From Phycisphaera mikurensis NBRC 102666 (GTDB taxonomy: Bacteria; Planctomycetota; Phycisphaerae; Phycisphaerales; SM1A02): a stretch of 26,125 nt of DNA. Positions 6,487-12,942 of the stretch are shown here, piece by piece (the stretch's first letter is position 1; every line of letters begins with the position of its first letter). The stretch is from contig CAMBSR010000006.1 of NCBI GenBank assembly GCA_945870475.1, positions 1-26,125 of the forward strand, read 5' to 3'. Made by a program: the position numbers and the translations under genes. The notes below the pieces were generated by a model. That model worked only from the letters and a program-made list of their open reading frames with translations. It was not told the origin of the DNA and searched no databases.

Positions 6487-8246
6487 GCGCAGCGCGATCC
6501 CAGCCGCCGACTGCATCGCACCTGCCAGGGGACGGCTGGCGATGGACGGTGGCAGGGATCGCGGGCGGTTCGCTCGTCGGATTGGCGGCAGTCCTGCTGG
6601 CGCATCCGGCACAGGCGCTCCTGGACTATCCGCGCGTCGACGCCCTGCTCCGCGTCGGGACGCCGATCGCGCTCGTCCTGCTGGCTGCGGGCGCCGCGGC
6701 GCTGGTGACGGGCACGATGGCTGCGCGACCGCGCGACGGGCTCCGCGCCTTCGTCGCGGGAATCGTCGGTGCCGCCTGCCTCAGCGTCACTGCCATCTTC
6801 TGGGTGCACGGCGAGGCCGCCGAGAGCGCCACCCAGCGCACCGACATCACGGAGAAGCAGGAACTGCTCGGCGCCATGCTCTCGGCCGCGCTCGACGGCC
6901 GACGCGCCGCCGCTGCACAGCTGGCGGCGCGCACGGGGACCGCGGTGAACGAGGAGTGGCTCGGCAGCGCGCGGCAGCTCCTGGTGGATTTCACCGGCTC
7001 GCGCGCGGTGACGCTGGTGGGCCCGGACGGCAGCCAGCTGCCCGGCTTCGGCGTGCCGCCCGGCGTCGCGTTGAAGGTGCTTGCCGGCTGCACGCTCCCC
7101 AAGGACATGATCCGCCTCGGCCAGCAGTGGGCGATCAACACCGACGACTCGTTCGTGATGGGCGTGGCGGCGCCGGGAAACCGGTCGCTCGTCCTGGTGA
7201 TCGATCCGGCAGATCTCGCCGCGCGCCTGCAGAAGGGCGTGGCGGAGAACTTCACCGTGTTCGTCGGGCGCGGCACCGGACTGGACGGCTCCGGGCTGGA
7301 CGGCATGCAGCGCGACATCGTGCTGCCGGGCGCCGGCACGCCCGCGCCGGCACCCAACCTGCCGCAGTTTCAGTTCGCGAACACGGGGCTCGAGTGGCGC
7401 ATCCTCCTGCACCCCACGCAGGAATGGTTCGACGAACATCACCACCGGGCCAACACCTTCGTCATCCTGCTCGGGACCATCACCGCAGCGGCCTGTGTTG
7501 CGTGGATCCGTGCGGGCGCGCGCGTGCGTGCCGCGGGCGCCCGCTCTCCCGATGCATCGGCGGCCCGCGCGCGCATTGCGGTGCATGCACGCGAGGCGCT
7601 TTCGCAGGAGGCAAGCCACGTCATCCGCGCACGTCTCCGCGAGACGGCGCGCGCACTCGACACGGTCACCGACCCGCGCAGCGACGCCACCACCCGGGAG
7701 GACGCGCTGCGACGCATCGGTGCAAGCCTCGCGCAGGCCGAGAGCGAGGTCAGCGCGCTGCTCGAGACCACGGCGTACACGCGCATCGTGCGCGCGGAGC
7801 AGGACGCGATGCTCGAGCACCTGTACGCGGCGGTGACGCTGGAGTTCCCGGGCGGGCCGACGGTGCACCTCGATCGCCCCGTGCCGCCCGGCACCCTGGC
7901 GGAGGTCCAGCGCGAGCTCGGGTCGACCACCTTTGCCGTGCTGACGAGCGACAACCCGATGAGCATGCCCGGCACGCCGCACGCCAACATGCTGCGCCGC
8001 AGCGTGCTGGCGCTCGAACTGCGCAATGCCGGGCTGGTGCACCGCCCGGTGACCGGCCGCAATGCCGACGGCAGCTGGCAGGAGCACGGCTTTGCGGTGG
8101 CGGCCGGCGTCGGCGAGTCCGACGCGCTGGCCGAACTGCACGGCCAGAACGCGTATTACTGGTTCGACGGCACCGCGTTCTCGATCCACGAGATGACGGG
8201 GCAGCACCGGACCATCCGGCTTCCCCGCGATCCGACGAAGCAGTAA
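6483..8246 (+). CDS. Four-helix membrane sensor-like protein with C-terminal DUF3293-like domain
   Basis: The GTG start at 6483 overlaps the prfB stop (GTGA). It is chosen because the first in-frame ATG (6718) lies beyond TM1 and the start of TM2. The 587-residue protein has TM segments near 21-40, 58-76, 88-108 and 324-342, with an extracytoplasmic domain of about 215 residues between TM3 and TM4. Residues 355-445 are helical: one helix contains His379 in EASHVIRARLRETARAL, a short loop follows, and then a second helix RRIGASLAQAESEVSALLETT. This layout resembles a histidine-kinase dimerisation domain, but no ATPase domain follows. Residues about 446-570 instead resemble DUF3293: TSDNPMS, then HANMLRRSVLALEL, GSWQEHGFAV and ELHGQNAYYW parallel that family's NPxS, N..L...L, W.E and GQNA motifs. 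Function is unknown; a signal-input role is inferred. It is likely co-transcribed with prfB. Confidence 0.75.
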   Translation: MSAARSQPPTASHLPGDGWRWTVAGIAGGSLVGLAAVLLAHPAQALLDYPRVDALLRVGTPIALVLLAAGAAALVTGTMAARPRDGLRAFVAGIVGAACLSVTAIFWVHGEAAESATQRTDITEKQELLGAMLSAALDGRRAAAAQLAARTGTAVNEEWLGSARQLLVDFTGSRAVTLVGPDGSQLPGFGVPPGVALKVLAGCTLPKDMIRLGQQWAINTDDSFVMGVAAPGNRSLVLVIDPADLAARLQKGVAENFTVFVGRGTGLDGSGLDGMQRDIVLPGAGTPAPAPNLPQFQFANTGLEWRILLHPTQEWFDEHHHRANTFVILLGTITAAACVAWIRAGARVRAAGARSPDASAARARIAVHAREALSQEASHVIRARLRETARALDTVTDPRSDATTREDALRRIGASLAQAESEVSALLETTAYTRIVRAEQDAMLEHLYAAVTLEFPGGPTVHLDRPVPPGTLAEVQRELGSTTFAVLTSDNPMSMPGTPHANMLRRSVLALELRNAGLVHRPVTGRNADGSWQEHGFAVAAGVGESDALAELHGQNAYYWFDGTAFSIHEMTGQHRTIRLPRDPTKQ

Positions 8247-8249
8247 TCC

Positions 8250-8263
8250 GCCGGCGCGCCGGC
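8250..8263 (+). promoter_or_regulatory. 14-bp perfect palindrome upstream of the ECF sigma gene
   Basis: GCCGGCGCGCCGGC is perfectly self-complementary and is centred 16.5 nt before the -10 box at 8273, where a -35 element should be. It could be an operator or the stem of a terminator for the upstream gene, although no T-tract follows. Confidence 0.4.
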
Positions 8264-8272
8264 AAAGCCAAC

Positions 8273-8278
8273 TAGACT
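8273..8278 (+). promoter_or_regulatory. -10 box TAGACT for the ECF sigma gene
   Basis: TAGACT ends 11 nt before ATG 8290. The upstream membrane-protein gene ends at 8246, so the sigma gene probably has its own promoter. Confidence 0.5.
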
Positions 8279-8289
8279 GCAGTCAGTCC

Positions 8290-8907
8290 ATGGACATGAC
8301 CCCGTCCATCCTCCTGGAATTGGCCTCCGGCTCGCCGGGCGCGATGCAGCGATGCATGGATCGCTTCGGCGGCCTCGTGTGGTCGCTGGCGCGTCGCCAG
8401 ACCAGCGGCGGTGCGGACGCCGATGACGCGGTCCAGGAGATCTTCATCGATGTGTGGAAGAGCGCAGCGCGGTTCGACCCGTCCATCGCGAGCGAATCCA
8501 CGTTCGTGGCCACCATTGCGCGGCGGCGGCTGATCGACCGGGGGCGGCGGCGACAGCGGCGCATCGATGCCGCGATCATCCCGGAGGCCGCCCAGCCGGA
8601 AGCCGAACCGACCCCGGATCTCTCCGAACGCAACGAGCAGGCCGGGCGGGCCACCGCGGCGCTCGAGCAGCTGCGACCGGAGCAGCAGCGGATCCTCCAA
8701 CTCTCCATCTACCACGGCCGAAGCCACGAGGAAATCTCGCGAAGCACGGGCCTGCCGCTGGGCACCGTGAAGACGCACGCGCGGCGCGGGCTCATACGCC
8801 TGCGCGAGATCCTGGAGGCCGAGGGCGCACTCGAGCGGGGCCTCGGGCAGGACTCGCCCGTCGATGGCGAGCCCAAGGCGGGCAAACCGCCGAAATCGTC
8901 GCAATAA
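8290..8907 (+). CDS. ECF sigma factor (sigma-70 family)
   Basis: A 205-residue ECF sigma factor that should direct RNA polymerase to a specific promoter set. Region 2 covers about residues 23-95, with the core DADDAVQEIFIDVWKSAARFDP and the promoter-melting stretch TFVATIARRRLIDRGRRRQRR. A variable acidic linker follows (EAAQPEAEPTPDLSERNEQ). Region 4 covers about residues 128-178, with LRPEQQRILQLSIYHGRSHEEIS and the helix-turn-helix GLPLGTVKTHARRGLIRLRE. A 27-residue polar C-terminal tail is extra. No ZAS-type anti-sigma gene is adjacent; the gene just upstream encodes a membrane protein with an extracytoplasmic domain that could feed a signal to it, which is inference only. It carries its own -10 box and a palindrome in its promoter. 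Confidence 0.9.
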   Translation: MDMTPSILLELASGSPGAMQRCMDRFGGLVWSLARRQTSGGADADDAVQEIFIDVWKSAARFDPSIASESTFVATIARRRLIDRGRRRQRRIDAAIIPEAAQPEAEPTPDLSERNEQAGRATAALEQLRPEQQRILQLSIYHGRSHEEISRSTGLPLGTVKTHARRGLIRLREILEAEGALERGLGQDSPVDGEPKAGKPPKSSQ

Positions 8908-8929
8908 CCCTCGGAAGGTCGCAGTACGG

Positions 8930-8945
8930 CACGCATCCGTGCGTG
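8930..8945 (+). promoter_or_regulatory. 6-4-6 inverted repeat between the sigma and tricorn genes
   Basis: CACGCA-TCCG-TGCGTG forms perfect 6-bp arms around a 4-nt loop. It lies 22 nt after the sigma-gene stop and just upstream of the tricorn -10 box, so it could be a weak terminator or an operator. Confidence 0.3.
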
Positions 8946-8955
8946 GATTGAGAGG

Positions 8956-8963
8956 TAAAAACT
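8956..8963 (+). promoter_or_regulatory. Probable -10 region TAAAAACT for the tricorn-like gene
   Basis: An A/T-rich TAAAAACT ends 11 nt before ATG 8975 and shares the ACT ending of neighbouring boxes. The AT-richness stands out from its surroundings. Confidence 0.4.
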
Positions 8964-8974
8964 CCGATCCTCAC

Positions 8975-11900
8975 ATGCTGACCACCCACCTCGCCGCGAT
9001 CGTCACGGCCGCGCTCGGCGCCGGCCCGTCCACCACCCCCGACGCCTCGATGCTCCGCTACCCGGACATCGGCAAGACCGACATCGTGTTCGTGTTCCAG
9101 GGGAACCTCTGGCTCGTCCCGAAGACGGGCGGCATGGCACGCCCGCTCACGAGCGCCGCGGGCGCCGAGAGCATGCCGCGCTTCTCGCCGGACGGCACCG
9201 AGATCGCCTTCGTGGGCAACTACGACGGCAACCGTGACATCTACATCATGCCCACCGTGGGCGGCTCGCCGTTCCGCGTGACGCACCATCCGGCGGGCGA
9301 GACCGTCAACGAGTGGACCAACGATGGCTCGCTGGTCTTCACCGCGGCCGGCATGGAAGGCATCGCCCGCAGCGGCCGGCTCTACAAGGTGAAGGAGACC
9401 GGCGGCCTGCCCGAGGCGCTGCCGGTGCCCTACGGCACCAACGGCACCATCAGCCCGGACGGCGAGTGGCTGGCCTACACGCCGCACTCGATCGACAGCC
9501 GCACCTGGAAGCGCTACCGCGGCGGCATGCAGACGGACATCTGGGTCTACAACCTGAAGAACGGCGAGGCGCGACGCGCCACCGAGCACGAGGGCATCGA
9601 CACCCTCCCGATGTGGCAGGGGAGCACGCTCTACTACCTGTCGGACGCGACGGCCGACAAGGACGCGCCGCACAAGCTCAACATCTGGAGCTGGGAGCCG
9701 AAGTCCGGCGCCCGCAAGCAGGTCACGCGCTTCACCGACGAGGACGTCAAGTGGCCGGCCATCGGCGACGGCGAGATCGTCTTCCAGAAGGGCACCAAGC
9801 TGATGGTGCTCGACCTGGGATCCGGCAAGTCCCGCACCGTGGACGTGAAGATCCCCGGCGACCGCCCCGCGGTGCGCACCCGCACCGAGGACGTCAGCGA
9901 CGAGCTGCAGGGCTCGGGCATCAGCCCCAGCGCCAAGCGCGTGGCCGTGGCCGCGCGCGGCGACATCTGGAGCGCTCCCGCCGAGAACGGCGTGCCGCGC
10001 AACATGACGCGCACCGACGGCATCGCCGAGCGCAATCCCGCATGGAGCCCCGACGGCAAGTGGATCGCGTACTTCGACGACTCCACCGGCGAGTACGAGC
10101 TGTGGGCCATGCCGGCCGACGGCAAGGGCGCCAAGAAGCAGCTCACCACGGACGGCGGACCGTTCAAGACCTCCATCCAGTGGTTCCCCGACAGCAAGAA
10201 GCTCATCTACCAGGACAAGACCTGCACGGCGTACCTGGTGGACTTCGAGACCGGCGAGCGCAAGACGATCGACAAGGAGCCGTGGGACGGCGGCCTCGAC
10301 CTGAGCGTCAGCCACAACGGCGCGTACATCGCGTACGCCAAGAGCCTGCCCGATCGCCGCACCGCCAGCATCTGGATCTACGACGTCGCCAAGGGCGAGA
10401 GCCGCGAGGTGACGAGCGGCGAGTTCAACGACGGCAACCCCACCTTCGACCGCGCCGGCGACTGGCTCTACTTCGTCAGCGCACGCGGCTTCGGCAAGGC
10501 CGAGTACAGCGAGCTCGACGAGAGCTGGGTCTACCAGGGCACCATGCGCGGCTACGCCGTGCCGCTGCGCAAGGACGTGAAGAACCCCTGGGCCCTCGAG
10601 ATCGACGAGGAAAAGGGCAAGGACGCCAAGAAGGACGAGGAGAAGAAGGACGAGAAGAAGGACGAAGGCACCCCCGGCGGCAACGCCGGTGGCGATGCCG
10701 GCGGTGCCGCCGGCGGCCAGGGCGGTCCGGGTGGAGATCGCCCGCGTCGCCGTCGCCCCTCCGGCGATCTCGGAGATGAAGGCGCCTTTGTCGCGCTGCG
10801 GGACGCCGGCGAGTCCGACGACGCGTCGATCGACGACGAGCCGAAGAAGGACGAACCCAAGAAGGACGAGCCCAAGCCCGACGCTCCCAAGCAGGAGGAG
10901 AAGGCTGCGGCCCCCGCTGCCACCGGTCCCGCGGGCACCTGGAACTGCTCCACGAAGGACGGCGAGAAGGTGGTGACCTTCACGCTGGTGGTCACGCTCG
11001 GCGACGCCGGCGCGGTCACCGCGAAGTTCACCTCCGACCAGCGCAACGGCGACCTCACCGGCCAATGGGACGCGGAAGCGAAGAAGCTGACGCTCACCGG
11101 CAAGGACGGCGCAGGCACCGAGAAGGAGATGACCTACTCGCTGGAAGCCACCGTGGACGGCGACGCCATCACCGGCAACGCCACCGCCACCGGCAAGGAC
11201 GTGAATGCCACGTACTCCTTCACCGGCACCCGCGCGGCGGATGCCAAGAAGGACGACAAGAAGGACGAGAAGAAGGACGAGAAGAAGCCCTTCACCATCG
11301 ACTACGAGGGCTTCGAGGGCCGCGCCATCGAGCTTCCGCTCGGCAGCGAGCGCTTCGGCGGCATGGCCGTCAACGACAAGGGCCAGCTCATCTTCGCGCA
11401 GGGCGGCCAGGTGAAGGTCTTCGACATCAAGGACAAGAAGAAGGAAGTCAAGAAGGTCACCGACGGCATGGGCTTCCAGCTCACCGCCGACGGCCGCAAG
11501 ATGCTCGCGGGCCTCAACATCCTGGATGCTTCCGCAGGCGCCTCGGGCAAGCCCATCGTGAGCCAGCCGATGCTCACGGAGATCGACCCGAAGCACGAGT
11601 GGAAGCAGGTGACCAAGGACGCCTGGCGCATCTTCCGCGACTACTTCTATGACCCGAACATGCACGGCGTCGACTGGCCGGCCGTCGGCCAGCGCTACCT
11701 GGCGATGGTGGACGACGCCAACAGCCGCGAGGACGTCAGCTACATCATCAGCGAGATGATCAGCGAGCTGAACGTGGGCCATGCGTACTACAACCCCAGC
11801 AGCCGCGACTCCGGCGGCGGCGGGCCGTCCATCAACGTCGGCATGCTCGGCGTGGACTGGTCGAGCAGCATCGGCCCGGACGGCAAGAACGTCTACGGCT

Positions 11901-12853
11901 TCCGGCACATCGTCGAGGGCGCCCCGTGGGATGCCGACGCACGCAACCCGCTGAAGGAGCTCGGCATCGACGTCAAGGAAGGCGAATACCTGCTGGCCGT
12001 CAACGGCCTCCCGGTGGACGGCTCCAAGGATCCGTGGGCTGCGTTCCAGAGCCTGGCGGGCAAGACCGTCTCCTTGACGGTCGGGCCGAACCCGACCATG
12101 GACGACAGGGTGCGCGAGGTGGTGGTCAAGCCGATGGGTGGCGAGGACAACATCCGCTACCGCGACTGGATCGAGGCCAACCGCCGCTACGTGTCGGAGA
12201 AGTCCGGCGGCAAGGTGGGCTACGTCTACGTGCCGAACACCGGCATCGACGGCCAGTCCGACCTGGTGCGCCAGTACCAGGGCGAGCAGTTCAAGCAGGG
12301 ACTGATCATCGACGACCGCTGGAACGGCGGCGGGCAGATCCCCAACCGCTTCATCGAGCTCCTCAACCGCCCCATCACCAACTACTGGGCACGGCGCGAC
12401 CAGCATGACTGGATCTGGCCGGGTGGCGCGCACCACGGCCCCAAGGCGATGCTCATCAACGGCCTCGCCGGCTCCGGTGGCGACATGTTCCCGTGGCTCT
12501 TCCGCCACCACAAGCTCGGGCCGCTCGTCGGCACGCGCACGTGGGGCGGCCTGGTGGGCATCAGCGGCAACCCCGGCATGATCGACGGCTCGGGCGTCCG
12601 CGTCCCGGTCTTCGCCTTCTACGAGACCGACGGCACGTGGGGCATCGAAGGCCACGGCGTCGATCCCGATGCCGAGGTGCTCGACGACCCCGGCGTGATG
12701 AAGGGCGGCCCGCACTACGGCGGCATCGATCCGCAGATGGACAAGGCGATCGAGCTGGTGATGGCGGAGCTCGCGCGCAACCCGGTGAAGCACCCTGCTC
12801 GCCCGGCGTACCCCAAGCGCGAGGGCTTCGGCATCAAGCCGGAAGACAAGTGA
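8975..12853 (+). CDS. Tricorn-like S41 serine protease with an inserted domain
   Basis: This 1292-residue protein follows the tricorn plan: N-terminal WD40/PD40 beta-propellers, PDZ domain and an S41 peptidase core that trims oligopeptides. Propeller repeats include RFSPDGTEIAFVGNYDGNRDIY and NPAWSPDGKWIAY. The PDZ region is about residues 957-1055 (GVDWSS to VVVKPMG). Catalytic candidates are His936 in VGHAYYN, nucleophile Ser1167 in GLAGSGGDMFP (tricorn usually has GSDGD) and Glu1225 in GIEGHGVDPD. Between the propellers sits an extra domain of about 100 residues (653-752, starting AGTWNCSTKDGEK), flanked by Lys/Glu/Asp-rich linkers at about 542-650 and 753-772. The N-terminus MLTTHLAAIVTAALGAG is a weak signal peptide, so export is possible but unsure. 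ATG 8975 is chosen by the -10 box; an earlier in-frame ATG at 8864 lies inside the sigma gene. A strong terminator follows. Confidence 0.92.
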   Translation: MLTTHLAAIVTAALGAGPSTTPDASMLRYPDIGKTDIVFVFQGNLWLVPKTGGMARPLTSAAGAESMPRFSPDGTEIAFVGNYDGNRDIYIMPTVGGSPFRVTHHPAGETVNEWTNDGSLVFTAAGMEGIARSGRLYKVKETGGLPEALPVPYGTNGTISPDGEWLAYTPHSIDSRTWKRYRGGMQTDIWVYNLKNGEARRATEHEGIDTLPMWQGSTLYYLSDATADKDAPHKLNIWSWEPKSGARKQVTRFTDEDVKWPAIGDGEIVFQKGTKLMVLDLGSGKSRTVDVKIPGDRPAVRTRTEDVSDELQGSGISPSAKRVAVAARGDIWSAPAENGVPRNMTRTDGIAERNPAWSPDGKWIAYFDDSTGEYELWAMPADGKGAKKQLTTDGGPFKTSIQWFPDSKKLIYQDKTCTAYLVDFETGERKTIDKEPWDGGLDLSVSHNGAYIAYAKSLPDRRTASIWIYDVAKGESREVTSGEFNDGNPTFDRAGDWLYFVSARGFGKAEYSELDESWVYQGTMRGYAVPLRKDVKNPWALEIDEEKGKDAKKDEEKKDEKKDEGTPGGNAGGDAGGAAGGQGGPGGDRPRRRRPSGDLGDEGAFVALRDAGESDDASIDDEPKKDEPKKDEPKPDAPKQEEKAAAPAATGPAGTWNCSTKDGEKVVTFTLVVTLGDAGAVTAKFTSDQRNGDLTGQWDAEAKKLTLTGKDGAGTEKEMTYSLEATVDGDAITGNATATGKDVNATYSFTGTRAADAKKDDKKDEKKDEKKPFTIDYEGFEGRAIELPLGSERFGGMAVNDKGQLIFAQGGQVKVFDIKDKKKEVKKVTDGMGFQLTADGRKMLAGLNILDASAGASGKPIVSQPMLTEIDPKHEWKQVTKDAWRIFRDYFYDPNMHGVDWPAVGQRYLAMVDDANSREDVSYIISEMISELNVGHAYYNPSSRDSGGGGPSINVGMLGVDWSSSIGPDGKNVYGFRHIVEGAPWDADARNPLKELGIDVKEGEYLLAVNGLPVDGSKDPWAAFQSLAGKTVSLTVGPNPTMDDRVREVVVKPMGGEDNIRYRDWIEANRRYVSEKSGGKVGYVYVPNTGIDGQSDLVRQYQGEQFKQGLIIDDRWNGGGQIPNRFIELLNRPITNYWARRDQHDWIWPGGAHHGPKAMLINGLAGSGGDMFPWLFRHHKLGPLVGTRTWGGLVGISGNPGMIDGSGVRVPVFAFYETDGTWGIEGHGVDPDAEVLDDPGVMKGGPHYGGIDPQMDKAIELVMAELARNPVKHPARPAYPKREGFGIKPEDK
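10612..11292 (+). repeat. Lys/Glu/Asp-coding low-complexity tracts flanking the inserted tricorn domain
   Basis: Three tracts (about 10612-10668, 10846-10902 and 11244-11289) are built from near-repeats of AAGAAGGACGAG and encode KKDEKKDE or EPKKDEPKKDE runs. A Gly-rich then Arg-rich stretch lies at about 10670-10760. They bracket the extra beta-rich domain and probably act as flexible charged linkers. Confidence 0.8.
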
Positions 12854-12894
12854 CGCGAGGCCGGCAAGGGCCGAGCGTACGACGCACGTGAAAC

Positions 12895-12926
12895 AAAGGA
12901 CGCCGCCCAGATGGGCGGCGTCCTTT
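12895..12926. terminator. Strong bidirectional rho-independent terminator
   Basis: A perfect 14-bp stem (AAAGGACGCCGCCC at 12895-12908 and GGGCGGCGTCCTTT at 12913-12926) with a 4-nt AGAT loop. A-rich sequence before it and T-rich after it (TTTCATTT) let it work both ways, between the tricorn-like gene and the converging gene that ends at 12943. Confidence 0.92.
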
Positions 12927-12942
12927 CATTTGCATGCTGCGC

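Noticed and set aside
8864..8974. Upstream in-frame start for the tricorn-like gene
   Set aside because: It lies inside the ECF sigma gene, adds an Arg/Asn-rich non-family extension and ignores the A/T-rich -10 region just before ATG 8975.
10612..11292. Repeated AAGAAGGACGAG units as a CRISPR-like or tandem-repeat array
   Set aside because: They are in frame within the tricorn-like gene, encode charged linkers and have no regular unit or spacer.
8792..12793. Very long open frame on the minus strand opposite the tricorn-like gene
   Set aside because: It mirrors third-position GC bias of the plus-strand gene, gives His/Val/Arg-rich low-complexity protein and has no recognisable domain. Similar antisense frames at 12934-16545 (+) and 21413-23782 (-) were rejected for the same reason.
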